Origin: Vigna angularis
Taxonomy: Eukaryota; Streptophyta; Magnoliopsida; Fabales; Fabaceae
Length of the DNA stretch: 64,000 nt
Direction: 5' to 3'
NCBI RefSeq assembly: GCF_016808095.1
Contig: NC_068976.1
Coordinates: forward strand, 15,463,663 to 15,527,662
This document shows, in pieces, positions 48,645 through 61,799 of the stretch (position 1 is its first letter; every line of letters starts with the position of its first letter). The notes beneath the pieces were generated by a model that was not told the DNA's origin, searched no databases, and was given only the letters and a program-made list of their open reading frames with translations. Both the position numbers and the translations under genes were made by a program.

Positions 48645-50320
48645 ATAATTATTTTTTCTTATTCTTAGGGGTTCTAGCAGTTCTTAAGAATGTATTGTTA
48701 CTATAGAATGCATTGTCACTATAGTAGTAAATGGGTTTTACATCTAACCTCCTCGCCATACCACCATGAAAAGACACACTACCACTTTCAATCTCCATTT
48801 CATGTGCAAGACTAATAAGAATGAGAGAGAGACATAACTCAATTGAACGATAATGAAAAAGACTATCACTTCTTTTGAAACATATATCTTTAAATGTTAG
48901 ACAAAGAAAACAATATCTTAAAAAGGTGCATTAAATATGTCAACTCCGCGAATTATTAAACCATGTGACATGTAATTCATTCAATATTACAACTTATCAA
49001 GTCCGAATGTTGTTTCAGTAAAATTATCATAAAAGACTTATTTGTTATATATTTAAAAAAATAGAACATTCAATTGAGACGACTCAAAATCTGATACCCA
49101 ATTGAGAATTTATAACAATTACAACAACTAAGAGTTTAAATCTATTTATTATTACATGTTTGAATTAAAGTTTAAAGTTTGCAAATTTAAATTAGAAATA
49201 AAAATAAATTACAAACTGAATTTGCAACAGGAATTTACAAACTGCGTTTTAGTTTACAGTTGTTAAAGCGGTTGATTGGCTTTATCCACTTAATTGCGTG
49301 ATAATTGAAGTCCACCATTATGTTTTCAATTAAGCCAAATTTCATCAACACCATTTACTTCTGTGTACATTTTATTCCTTTTTTTGGATTAAAACATGCG
49401 AAATTAGGCAAATTACAGTTTGTTTAGAGAAACAAGTTAGAAAGTGCAACCATTTCTCATTCAGTTTATGTTACGGTAGTAACTTTTTTTGTTTTGTTTT
49501 TATATCACTTATAAACCAAGAGTAGAGGGTAATTTTTTAAACGCTTTCTTTGTAAAAATTAACTTGTTTCTAAAAAAAGCATTTCAACATTCAAACCAGT
49601 CTTAAAAATTAACAAAATGAATGAGACAACCAAAAATAGTTTGGTGAACGAGGAAAAACATTTGTCACTTTCAAAGGATTAATCTCCAATAATTAAATAA
49701 TTCTTCAACGGAACGGGGAATCCCGACACCGGAGATGATTGGTGATGTGGACCACACCAATCTAACGGTGCAGAAAGAGCTATCACATTGGATGAAAGCT
49801 GGGTTTTCAGGCTCACCAGAATCTACATAGACCAAACCTCACCTGATTTTGCCGTAGGTGAGTTAAAAATGTGAACTTTTCCAAGAGACATGGAAACACT
49901 GTCTCCTTGATAGACTGAATATAACACTTTAAATGACATGTTTGAATGAAATGTTTCCAATATGCACACACTAAATGTGCCATTGATATTCAAATCTCAA
50001 ACTCAAAATTCTTGATTTGATCAAATCTGATACATAACTTTACAAAAGCCGAGGTTCAAAATATCAGAAGCCTGTACACAATACAGAATGATCTTATTTT
50101 TTCTTTTCTCACCATTGATGAAGAGCTTAATTTCATGTTGTCATAAATCGGTGAGTTGGAGACCATTCACAGTCCTCTCTGAGTGAGATGGAGTATGATG
50201 CAATCAACCATACATACAGCAATGACTAACATGTACAAGTGTGATATAGTTTTGAATAATCTCCAGAAGGATGACATGTTGAGATAGGTGGAGCATGACA
50301 ATGCATGTATTTTCCATGAT
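48645..50320. other. Intergenic DNA between the SCP2 side and the WEB-like gene 3' end
   Basis: AT-rich, except for a GC-richer patch at about 49705-49870 (GATGTGGACCACACCAATCT, AACGGTGCAG) that looks promoter-like but precedes no gene. The last ~250 bases are probably 3' UTR of the WEB-like gene on the - strand. Confidence 0.35.
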
Positions 50321-50323
50321 GGA

Positions 50324-53300
50324 TTACCCTGAATGTGTTGTGTGAGACTTTTTCTTCCCAAAGAACATCAAAACCCATGGGAAGAATGACTTCTTCTTCT
50401 TCTTTCCGGTCTTCGCATCCGATGATGACACAGATCCACTGTTAGAATGGACGTATGACTTTGAACTGGAAAAGTAACGAAGAGGAACAGGTAAACGATG
50501 AGATTTGTCAAAACTGTTTGATCCTTTGTGTCTTTCAAGAGCAGCGTCTGAACTTTTACTACTTTGATGCTTAACCAATTCTTTGCCTACTGAACCAGCC
50601 TTTCTTCGTTGCCCATGATCAGCCCTCCATTTTCTTAGTTCTTGTTCTACACCTAATTTTCCCTCCCTGGCCTTTTCAGCTTTCTCCATGGCCATCTTCA
50701 GAGATTCTCTTCTCAAACCCATCTCTCTACTCACACTATTCAACTTCTCCAAGGTTCTCAATTCAGATTCCTTCGCTGCATTAATTTTAGAATTAGCTGT
50801 TGCAACCCTCATGTTGGCTTCTTTTTCTGCATCATGTGCTTGTTTGCTGAGATTATAGTACTCCTCCACTGAAAGTGTCACCCAATTGGATGAATCCACT
50901 TCGGTGTTGCTCTTAGGTGACTGACTCTCTTGCAATGCTTTAGTTGCTGCTATTGCCAACCTTTCAGATGCCCTGGCAGCTTCTATCTCCATTTCAGCTG
51001 CTAGTAATTTGCTCTGCAATGTGCTTGCACTGCCCTTTAATACTTCAGCCTCCTCCTCTACTCTCTGCAACTCTTCACGAGCTTCTTGAGCAAGCAATTT
51101 GGCCTGATTATTCTCTTCAACTGCTTGCTGTAGCTTCTTTGGTAGCACGGCAATTTTCTCTCTGGCTTCCTTTTCCTTCATCTGAACCAAAACCGTTTCT
51201 GATATAGTGTTCTCCAGTTCACCTTCAAGAGATGCAGCTGTGATGGAGGCCATTCCCTCTCTTTGCTTCATGGAGGCAAAGGATAGTTTCTCATTTTCAA
51301 GTTCTGTTTTCAAGGAGGCTACGGCCACCTTCAAGTAATTTACCTCAGTGGTGGCTTTCTCTATGTTAAGCTTTACTTCCTCAAGTTCCTTTTTGGCAGA
51401 TGCAACTGCTTCTTGTATTTCACTGTGTGTCTTCTTCTCTGGTTTCTCTGGCCCTTCTTTGGAGATTCCTTCCTCATCACCTTCTGGGTCAGGCTTTGAT
51501 TCCATATAAACACTTAATTCAGCTTTCAAATCAACCAGCAAAGATGAGGCTGCTTGCAATTTAGATTTGAGATCCTTAGCAGACAAAATTTTCTGGTTGA
51601 GACTCTGGAGTTCTTCTTCTGCCTGTTTAAGTTCCTTCTCCCAAAGGAGACAGTCCTGATCTTTTGCCATGACTGTTCCTATTCTCTGTTCCTCTGCTTC
51701 CATGTGTGCAGCATGTGCACTTTCCAGTGCCTCCTTTGTTGCAATCAGCTCAATGGTCAAGTCTTCCATTGTCTTCTCCACTTGCTTTGATGAAGCAATA
51801 GCCTCTTCAGATTTCTTGACAGCTTCATCTTTTTCAACAACTAAGGAGGCATATTCTCCACGCAATGAATCCAACTCTTCTTTTATAGATGTTAACTCTA
51901 TGACAGCTGATGAATACCTAGCTCTAGCTACCTCAAGCTGTGCCTTTGCTGCAACACTGGAGTCATCTGCAATGCCTTGCTCCATCTCTTCCACTCTCAG
52001 CTTTGCAAGTTCTGAGTCTTGTCTTGCCTGACGCTCTTCTGTTTGAGCCCTCTCTAGGTTGAGTTTAAGCTCTTCTATTAGTCTCTTAGTGGTATCCAGC
52101 TCCTGCAGTACTCTCATTTTTTCTTTCTCTGCAGCCTCGGCTTTTTTTCTATATTCTGGGATCAGCTGCTGTGCCTTTTCATGTTCATGCTCTACATGTT
52201 TGCGTCTCTGTATATCAGAAAAACTGAAGTTAAAAGCGATTTTACTAAGCTGATGAAGCTACCATAGTCATTACTCATTAGTATAAATAAATTATCTTCC
52301 AGCTTTGAAGAAATTATTTGGTTTTTGACTTAGTATAATGGTGATGAATCAATAATATATCTTTTGTTTATCTTTAAAAGGCAAGAAAACATCCAATGGA
52401 ACTCTTTCCTCAAGAACACGTTATGGAGTTGCAAAATAAGTAAATGAGAGACATATATACCTCCACTGTCTGGATTCTATGAGCCTTCCAATCCACAATG
52501 CCTCCAAATTTGGAAACAGCTTCCTTGACAGATTCAAATGGAGCAGCTGTATCAATAAGGCCTCTTCTTGCAGCCATCTGCTTGGCATAACTAGGTGAGT
52601 CAGCGGCTCCCACAGTAGTATCAGTAACATTGATTTGAGATGGATCTGTCTTCTGTTCTTTCTGGTCATTCTGCAACTCTGTTTTTTCAGAAGAGGAATC
52701 CAAGAGTTTTATCTGACTATCATCACTGGCAGATGGTGAATCATCAGCTCTCAAAGCAACATCAGTAACATTGTCTTGAGACGGATCTGTCTTCTGTTCT
52801 TTCTGATCATTCTGCAACTCTATCTGTTCAGAAGAGGAAGTCATCTGATCACTGGCAGCAGGTGGATCAACAGCTCCCACAACAACATCAGTATCAATTG
52901 TTTGAGGTATATCAATCTTTAGTTTTTTGTGATCATTCTGCAACTCTTTTTCCTTGAAAAAGGAAGTTGACAATTCCATCTGATTATCAGCATCACTGCC
53001 ATCACAGAAAGTAGAACCACCACCCTGTTGCCTATTTGACATATCTTCTAATTCTCCAGCTTCAGAATCTGCAGGCATGGCTCCTTGGTTGCTTTGTTCC
53101 CTTACGTGAACAGCATCTTTTGAGGTTGAAGCTGAATTATCTACTGCAAAATCAGCAACCATGGTTTGAGGTGAGTCTGTTATTAGTTCTACGGGGCCAG
53201 TCTGCAACTCTTTTGCTTCAGAAGATGATGTTGAGGGATTCATCAGATTATCAACATCACTGCTAGCAGTGACAGCAGAAACACCTTCCTTCTGCCTGTT

Positions 53301-53567
53301 AAAGTTATTTTCATCTAGGTGGCTTTCTTCTGTTGCATGAATTGTAGCTTCAGGAATAGAAGCTGAATCACCTGTGGGAAGATGTTCAACTTGTGCAATA
53401 GTTTTATCGTTAGAAGTATTTAGGGACACTTCTAAGTCAGAGAACTCTCTGGGAAAACCAGTGCCAGCCATCACTTCACTGTTTTCTTCAGGGGTTTCTG
53501 CCAGCGGCTTCTGCTCAGCCATTATTACAGAGGTTTCTGGGGGTGGCTTGTCTTCAACGTCCTCCAT
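50324..53567 (-). CDS. WEB1-like (DUF827) coiled-coil protein (2 coding exons)
   Basis: Read on the - strand, exon 1 is 53567-52461 (369 codons) and exon 2 is 52207-50324, joined in frame across a 253-base GT-AG intron to 996 residues. Residues 1-327 are acidic, serine-rich and internally repeated. The conserved WEB core starts near [22 protein letters not shown] (332-353) with [19 protein letters not shown] across the splice site, then a near-continuous coiled coil to about residue 905, with SVEEYY (815-820) and [11 protein letters not shown] (892-902). The tail (970-996) is [19 protein letters not shown], basic and hydrophobic. WEB1 works with PMI2 in blue-light chloroplast movement; the nearest Arabidopsis relative by gene order is WEB1-like 3 (At5g42880), whose role is less clear. 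Start chosen at the first ATG of the long frame; a likely 5'-UTR intron precedes it. Confidence 0.9.
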
Positions 53568-53599
53568 TTGTAAGAAGCAATTGGAAGAGTTAAAGGCAT

Positions 53600-54345
53600 C
53601 TAAAAGAAAATGATAAAGAATTAATCAGTGAAAAAAAAATGAGAGTTCTTGTTGGCTGATTAACCATTTCAGTAAATTCAATCAGATTCAGAATAAAATA
53701 TGATCATGCAGAGGTTTCAAATTTAAGGGTGATGACAGCGTCTAGAAAAGCAGTACAACGATAATTGATTCCCATATGTAACCTTTAATTGCTTGAACAT
53801 CAACCAATGATAAAAATACAGAATCTTATGATGCATGAAAAGCCGAAAGATCCTCCCGTTTCAGAGACGTTGACATTGAAATCAAGATTACAAACACGTG
53901 AAGAAAGTTATAAGAAAGACAACCTAGTTACACAAAAACTAACATTTCAGGTAGTAATTACCATGCATCCGACATAAGTTGGCCAATTTTTAACTGGGCT
54001 GATGAAATTTGTAAATTCTTCTGGTACATGTATATCTCAATGGATAGAAAGAAACAAAAACAAAAATCTTATGGAAAAGGCAATAGATATGAAGAAAATT
54101 GTATTGGAAACAATTATATCCAGCCCCAGATAAAGAAAAACATTAATCCAAACTTTGCAAACCAAAAAAGTTATTATAATAAAGATGGTTTTTTGTAACA
54201 GTGATGATGGGGAGGAATTGAAGGGCGAAAGAGGGTATGAGGAAAATGAAGAAAACAGATTAAGCAAATAAGATGGTGGTTTGAAAAAGAAGAAAGAAGC
54301 AAAAACAGAAGAGAAAGAAGAGAAAAGAGAAGGAGAGGAAAATAC
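53600..54345 (-). other. Probable 5'-UTR intron of the WEB-like gene
   Basis: On the - strand a donor GTATTTTCCTCTCC begins at 54345 after TTAATCCGG, and an acceptor TTTTCTTTTAG ends at 53600, 33 bases before the ATG. The first part of the intron is a CT-rich run (54297-54340), as is common in plant leader introns that boost expression. There is no transcript evidence here, so the splice sites are inference. Confidence 0.5.
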
Positions 54346-54349
54346 CCGG

Positions 54350-57300
54350 ATTAAGCAGAAACAAAACTGATGATTGAGAATAGAGACATATTAATGATCA
54401 ATGAAAAATTATGAGGAGGAAAGGCAATGTAGAAATTAAAATTAGATTGAGAAATAGTTGGAGCTAAAATTAGAACAAGTAAGGAAAACAAGAAGAAAGG
54501 GTCAAGAAGGATGAACAGTTTACCTTGTCACATAAACTAAACATAAAAGGTCCACTCTGTACTCTCTCTTTTCATTTTTTTTTTTTAATTTCAAACATGA
54601 CTTGTCATCTACAATAGGACACCTGTTTTACAACTTCAAACAAATAATATTATGGTTGCTTACATACTTCATTTTCATACATGAAAAAAAGAAGTTTATA
54701 ATTATTTATTTTTCCATTTAAAATAGGATTTGAAGTGGTCAAATAAACAATATTAGATAAAAATAGTATTAAATGTTAATGATATTAATATCTTTATGTT
54801 TATGTATTAATATTTTAACTTTTCTTTTAAATATGGTAACGATTTTAACTTAATGCATTTGTATTAAGTAAGTAAATAATAATATTTTGATAAATAAAAG
54901 TGATAATAAAATATTGATAATAATGAGTAATTATTTAATTTATATAATTTCTACTATACCACATATCTTTATTTATATATATAAAAGAAGGTTGTTGGAA
55001 CATTTTGCAAAGTAAAGGTAAAATTGATGTTTTAATGTAAAGTATTTATTATGTTCACGTAAATAATTATTTTCTTATGATAAAAAATTAATATCTCTTG
55101 ATAAAAATAATAATGAAATTTAAAAATTATGTGAAATATTACTTCAATAAAAATAATTATTTTAAATTACATAGTTATTTAACTAACGTATATTTTAAGG
55201 ATTAAATATTTGAATTGAACATATTTTATTTATCTAAATCGTAATAATTAAAAATTTTAAAACATAAATTTGTGAGATATGTAATTATTTTGTTTAAATC
55301 AAAATATTTTTTCACAGAAAAATTAAAAAATATATAACAAGTTTAATAAAATATTAACAACACAATAAATGTAAGATAATTTTCAACTTTTATAATAAAT
55401 AATTAAATATCTTTTTTCTATAACACATATTATAAATGTAATAAATTAATTAAAACACTAAATTTTCAAATATATTATTTATATTATTTACGAAAATGAT
55501 ACTAATTATCGAGACTTCAAAATTATATATATAGAGAGAAGAGAAAAGGATGACGAGAAAAAAGTAAGAATATTTTAAATTAATTTTTTATGATGATATC
55601 ATAAATTACAATTAATAGTTATTACTTTTAACTTATACTATATTTTTTATTTAAAATAAATATTTATATTTTTTAAATAAATTATCAAATAATAATTACA
55701 TAAATATAAATTAATTATAAAAATAGTAAAGAATTATACATGATTAAATTTTTACATAACTACAAAATGTATTTTTTTAAAGATTAGATTCAATGAAAAT
55801 AATGATTTATTTCTAAATGAAACTTAACTGACAACAATGATAATAAGAAAAATAAATTGATTACATTTTCTAATATATATAATAATTATTTTATTATTTA
55901 AAACAAAAATAAAGACTAAACAAATATATACAATACAATCTTGTCTTTGCGCGTATTTGATTGTTTTAAAAAAGAAGTTATTATCCATATCTTATTAATA
56001 TGAATATTTCTATTATAATTAAGACCATTTGGATTCATAATGATCTTATTTGTTATGAAGGTTATTTTTACTTCCATTTTTTTTATAAATGAAAAAACAT
56101 AATTCCAACATTTTAAAATTATGTTATTTCTTTATGCAAGAAAATTGTTCCCTAATTTATTTTTTGTAATGTCAGCACGTGGTTTTTTTTATCTCATTAT
56201 TTTATTTTTGTAATATCCGATGTAAAAGTGTTGATCAATTAAAGGACAATGAATATTGCATATTGATTATTAGGTGTGTACGTGTGGCAATGTCAAATAA
56301 TGCGATATCAGGACACAAAATCAAACGTCAGAATCAACACGTCATAACCAATACTATAATGTTGTGTTGTAGTCCAAGTTTTCAATTTCTCATCTTTGTA
56401 CTCAATGGAGGTTTAAAACAAAATACTTATTTTAGTTTTACTTTTTTTACATAACGTTATTTTATTAAAAAGATAAATTAAAATAAAGAAGTTGAATACT
56501 CTAATTTTTAATTAAGAGTACCTACAAAATCCAATTCAAATGATAAAGATCTGTTTTCTAATTATGCATATAAATAATTTATTAAAAATTAAAACTCGTT
56601 TTAGTAATTCCTAACCAGAAGATAAGAAATCAGAGAAAAACCAATGGTAGCATGACATGGCATGGTTTCGTGTGGTGCACGTAGCATGAATGTGATTTTC
56701 CAGTTGGGCCCACTGACCCAATGGTATGAAAGAGTCCAACTCACATGAGACAAAATGTCATCCGTTGGATTGGATCCATCCATGCGTACAAGGAGCACCG
56801 TCCGATGAAACCCTTTCAAGCTTCAATACTGTAATTTTGTTATTAACGCGATTAAGACTGTTAGGTACAGTATAATGCGATTAAGACTTTTTTTTTTTCT
56901 TTTTTTATAACTATTATTGTTTCTTAAAGTTCTTTTATTACATAAATTCACAAAAATAATTGATATACTATCTTTTATTTTTTTAATCTGTGATGAGTGA
57001 ATTTATTCTTTCTAGAAAACTAAAATTATAGTTGTTATGAGAGGAAACGAGTGAATTATTTTTCAATTTATTAAATAAACACATTCTGTATTCACACGCT
57101 AAGGAAAAACTATGTAGTTTGAAACATCTTAAATAAATTTATTAAATATTTTTTTAAAAATTTATTAAATAATTGCATACGGTGAAGCTTTCATGAGGGT
57201 CCTTTTCTTGCATACACTTAAATTGAAGTTTGACATTATTCAGAAGTTATGCATGAAATTGATTAGCGTTACTATAAGGATGTATTGCTTTATTAGTTTC

Positions 57301-57635
57301 AAATGTAAAAATTTGTATTTATATGTTGCTTTTTCTTATAAATAAATTGGGTATATTTTTTAACTTTGATGTAGGTTTCTTTACCTTTTAATGTTATTTT
57401 TTGCATCCGAGTCCTAATAGCATTAAGGGCATTGCTCTTTGTTACTATAGAAAACAGCACGAAATCCATGGAGTCTCAACACATTTTAATTAAATATTAA
57501 AAGGTGAAAAATAGGATGTAACAATGGATAACAAAAGAAACCTATTAGGATGGGCTTAACGGAGTTTAATAAGTATACATAGTTGTAAACTCAATTTTTC
57601 TTGTCATTATTATATATACAATAAAATAATGAAAA
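54350..57635. other. 5' region of the WEB-like gene and AT-rich intergenic DNA
   Basis: 54350-54540 probably contains the transcription start of the WEB-like gene. 54700-56600 is extremely AT-rich with no features. A GC-richer patch at about 56640-56820 (GCATGACATGGCATGG, GTTGGGCCCACTGACCCAA, TCCGTTGGATTGGATCC) resembles promoter sequence but has no gene attached. Confidence 0.35.
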
Positions 57636-57639
57636 ACAA

Positions 57640-59905
57640 AAGCTTTGTGAATTTTCTGAAAGGAGTTTCTGATAGAAGTTTCATTACATGGAATTTCTTT
57701 ATATGTTGTCAAATATAGTATTATTTTATAAGGTTAAATATGTTTTTAATTTTTAAATTTTGAATGTGAAATTAAAATTTATTTTTGTTCCAAATTTTGA
57801 TATATTTTAATTTTTAAATTTTAAGAATGAATAAATATAATATTTTTAACAATATATTAGATTAATATTCAAATTAAAATTTATCAAAATAATGTAAACA
57901 AAACTATTTTGGTATGGTCAAACTAAAGCATTAAAGATTAATTGCAATCACATGTATTAATATTGTTTTGGTTCTTTTAAAACTGAGATGATACAAGAAT
58001 CCAATATCCAAATTTAAATCACATGTATTTTTTAAGTATGGGAATGTTGTCCTTAAACCTTTGAAGAAAAGATTTTGTGAGGTGGTTATATTCATTGCCG
58101 TGCATTATATTATAAAACGTCAAACATGGATGCAAGGTTATTTTGAAATTATTCATGTGATCCTAGCCGTGGTAGGATGCAAGGGTATCGATTTTAAATG
58201 TGTATTTAAACTTGTAAAGAATTTAAGAGTGTATTTGAAATCATCGACGTGTTTCTTCAGAATTCATGTGTTGACAAATACATGCAAAAAATGTTTTTAT
58301 TGTGTTTTAGTGAGACATTTATACTGGAAGTGCATTAATTTTACATTAATGCTGATGAGGTTGGTTTTGTTTAACTGATGCTACAATATGTTGAAAAACT
58401 TATTCAGGACCATATTAGTGAGATTAAGAATCCTATAAGGACATGCATAGTGAGTTGAGGTATGGTTTTTATACCTTTTTAGTGACTCGCCATGACCAAA
58501 CTATTGTCGTCTTTTATTTCGTTATGATTTTATAATACAATCACATGTTTTTGCAGGAATTTTGTAAGAGCAAAAGCGAGAAAATTAGTCAGATATGATC
58601 TTACAATATCATGCATAGCAACACTGATTTGGATATATTTCGTGACTCTTGCCGTGGAAAAAGAAAAGAAGGGTAGGGTGCAAGTTATGCTTCATCGCAT
58701 CCAGTTCCTATTACAGGATTAAGGACTTTGTGTAGTTTTTTGAATTTTCTAAAAGGTTGGTGTTTTTGTTTCATTACATAGGAATTTCTTAAAAAATGTT
58801 GTCATCTGTAATATTACTTTATAAGGTTAAATATGTTTTTATTTTTTAAATTTTAGATGTAAAATTAAAATTTGCTTTATTGAATTTACTTTTATTTTAA
58901 ATTTTGATATATTTTAATTTCTAAATTTTAAGATTGAATAATTATAATTTTTTTAATAATATACTATTTTATAGGAGATCATCTTCAGCTTCTAATGTTG
59001 AATTACAAGCTCAGGTTAATGAATATTTTATCAATTACTTGGTTTGTTTCTTTTATGATTAACTTCTTAGATATCATTTTTCTTACTTTTTAAATAATTT
59101 CATCGGTTAAGGTATCTTCATTGAAAGCACAAGTCAATGAAATGAAGACATTGATATCATTATTGCTGCAAAATTATCCGGGTCAATTGCCTTCATAATT
59201 TGCTACATTTCAACCATCATTGGTAATAATTGTTAAATTTATTTGTATGATCTTTTTTTAAATATATAACCGACTAACTATTATGTTATATTGTAGGTAT
59301 ATGATCAAGAAAGTGTGCCAAATGATGGATGTAACGAAGAAGAAGAACCTTAGACATCTTTGTCTTTAATTTAGTATTGAACATCGTTGTTTTTAATTTT
59401 TATAGTATTTAACATCTTTGTCTTTAATAATGTATGTTGAACAATATAAATTACTTTATATAATAATATTCAATTTTAGATTATATTATTTGATTGTCTA
59501 TATTAATATTAAAACCAGATTTATCATAATCCCATTTCAACACAATAAAAAAAATTATCTAGATGCATTTTCGGCGATTTTGGATAAAACCTTTGGAAAT
59601 AGGGGCATTTCTTTCGAACACAGCTACTTCCGACGGTTTCGTAGAACCCCGGTTAGTTCTGGTGCTTTTCCAAAAATCCCTGAAAATAGAGGCGGTTCAG
59701 TAGAACCTCGGTTAGTTCCAACAGTTTTCCAGAAATCCCTAAAAATAAGGGCGGTTTCGCAGAATCCCGGTTAGTTTTGACGGTTCCAGAAACCCCTTGA
59801 AATAGCCGCCAGTAATGTTGACGCTGCGAAAACGTATTTTTCAGGGGTTAAAGATCCCATTAATGCTAAAAATAATCCCTAAAAAAATTACAAATTTTTG
59901 TAGTA
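57640..59905 (+). mobile_element. Decayed CACTA element with transposase 3' remnant
   Basis: The right end AAATTTTTGTAGTA (ending 59905) is the reverse complement of TACTACAAAAATTT, a CACTACAAAAA terminus with one change. Before it lies a 59-base subterminal repeat array. At 58975-59353 the sequence encodes, in pieces separated by introns and a stop, ELQAQ then VSSLKAQVNEMKTLISLLLQ, QNYPGQLPS and VYDQESVPND. This is the style of the C-terminal tail of plant En/Spm-type transposases. A roughly 235-base segment is directly duplicated (57641-57873 and 58730-58972). The left end was not found. Confidence 0.55.
59632..59805. repeat. 59-bp subterminal repeat, 3 units
   Basis: Units start at 59632, 59691 and 59750, each running CGGTTTCGTAGAACCCCGGT, GTTAGTT, then TTTTCCAGAAATCCCTAAAA with substitutions. 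Arrays like this near a CACTA end usually serve as transposase binding sites. The high GC stands out. Confidence 0.8.
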
Positions 59906-60401
59906 TATATTGATTTTTCAATTAAAATTTATCAAAATAATATACAATTCAAAAGTCCTCTTTAAATGATATATGAACTATATTTATTTATTTCAAAAAT
60001 TTAAAATCACACTGGTTTAAAACATAAACAATCTAAGAACATATTTAATCTGATTTTTTATATATGATTTAAGTTGTATTCACAAATGGTAAAATTCTAA
60101 GGTTGTACTCAAATAAAAATTAAGATATAAAACTAACTGATATTAGTCTACACCCAATTAACTAAAAGTATGAAAGATTAAAAAAACGATGTTAAAATTC
60201 AATATATTAAACTCTATTAATATGAAATTCCAACAAATTATTTCAGATACTGATAAATCAAAATACATATTCAATACATTAGTGTCTTTGATTTGATGAC
60301 TCATCACAAAACCACAATGGATAATGACGTGGAGTTAATTTTTCTGTGGTAACACAGTTACTTTTTTTATTTACGAGGATAAATTACTTTTCTTCTAATT
60401 A

Positions 60402-61797
60402 ACCATAATGTAGATTATATTTACATGCGTAACACAATTTTATAAAGGTTGGAATTTGATTTTTAGAAAACTGAATTCTCATGTTTTTGGCTGTTTTTTT
60501 ACAAAAAGAAAGGTATGGTTAAAATGGGTTTGTTTTTCATAAATTTTTACAAACAAATACGTTAGAATTTGATTATTATTATCATTAATATTTGGATTAT
60601 TTATTATTATTATTTGTTTAACATCCTATTTTAATAGTATAAATTACTAAAATAAAACGTTATATAGTTAAAACTTACAAAAGATTTCTAAAGAAAGATA
60701 TTATATACTTGAAGAATGAACCTATCTACATTGATGCTTTATCTTTCTCTTCACGTTGAAACGACCAAAGAGATATCCCCTCTAAAGTTTTTGGAGTCAA
60801 TGCTCGTTCTCAGTGGATAATCTTCAGCTACTCCTTCTAATGAAGAATTACAAACTTAGGTTAATGAATATTTTATCAATTACTTGATTTGTTCCTTTTA
60901 TAATTAACTCTTGTTAGGTATAATTTTTCTTACTTTTTAAGTAATTTCATTTGTTACAGGTATCTTCATTGACATCACAAGTCAATGAAATGAAGGAAAT
61001 GATAGCCTTTATATTGCAAAATTATCAGGGTCAATTGCCTTCAAAGTTTGTCCTATTCCAACCTTCGGTAATAATTGCTAAATTTATTTGTAATATATAA
61101 TCGACTAACTATTATGTTATATTGTGGATATCTGATCAAGGAAGTGTGCCAAACGAAGATGAAAAAAATTAAACATACTTTTCTTTAATTTTTAGTATTG
61201 AACACTATTATTGAACATCTTTCTATTTAGTTTTTATGTATGAACAATTAATTGTATGAACAATTAGTTATATATGTTGAACAATATAGTTTATTTTATA
61301 TAATATGCAATTTTAAATTACTTTTTTTGTAAACTTTTAGATCTCTAGATAACTTCCATATCATCAAGCTCATAAGAGAATGATGATTTTAGATCCATGT
61401 AATCCATAATGTAGATTATATTTACATGCGTAACACGATTTTATAAAGGTTGGAATTTGATTTTCAGAAAACTGAATTCTCATTTTGTTTTTGACTGCTT
61501 CTTACGAAAAATGTATGGTTAAAACCAAATTTTAAGTTTGTTTTTCATATATTTTTATGAACAAAATACATTAGAATTTGGTTATTATTATTATTATCAT
61601 TATTATTTGAATTATTTATTATTATTGTTTGTATAACATTCCATTTTAATAGTATAAACTACTAAAATAAAACGTTACATAGTTAAAACTTACAAAAGAT
61701 TTCTAAAGAAGGAGATTATACACTTGAAAAATGAACTTATCTACACTCATGCTTTATCTTCCTCTTCACGTTGAAAGGATAAAAGAGATGTCCCCTC
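60402..61797. repeat. ~390-bp direct repeats flanking a second transposase-tail fragment
   Basis: 60402-60784 and 61403-61797 are closely similar direct copies (for example CATAATGTAGATTATATTTACATGCGTAACAC and TTTCTAAAGAA...TTCACGTTGAAA). Between them, 60815-61172 is a second copy of the transposase-tail region at 58975-59353 (VSSLTSQVNEMKEM, QNYQGQLPSKF, SDQGSVPNED). The structure could be a tandem duplication or the direct repeats of a composite element; no target duplication was found. Confidence 0.7.
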
Positions 61798-61799
61798 CC

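Noticed and set aside
51669..52031. 120-codon serine/alanine-rich frame on the + strand
   Set aside because: Antisense shadow of the coiled-coil exon of the WEB-like gene.
54700..56150. Extremely AT-rich block considered as an organellar insertion
   Set aside because: No recognisable plastid or mitochondrial gene text, and the composition continues smoothly into neighbouring intergenic DNA.
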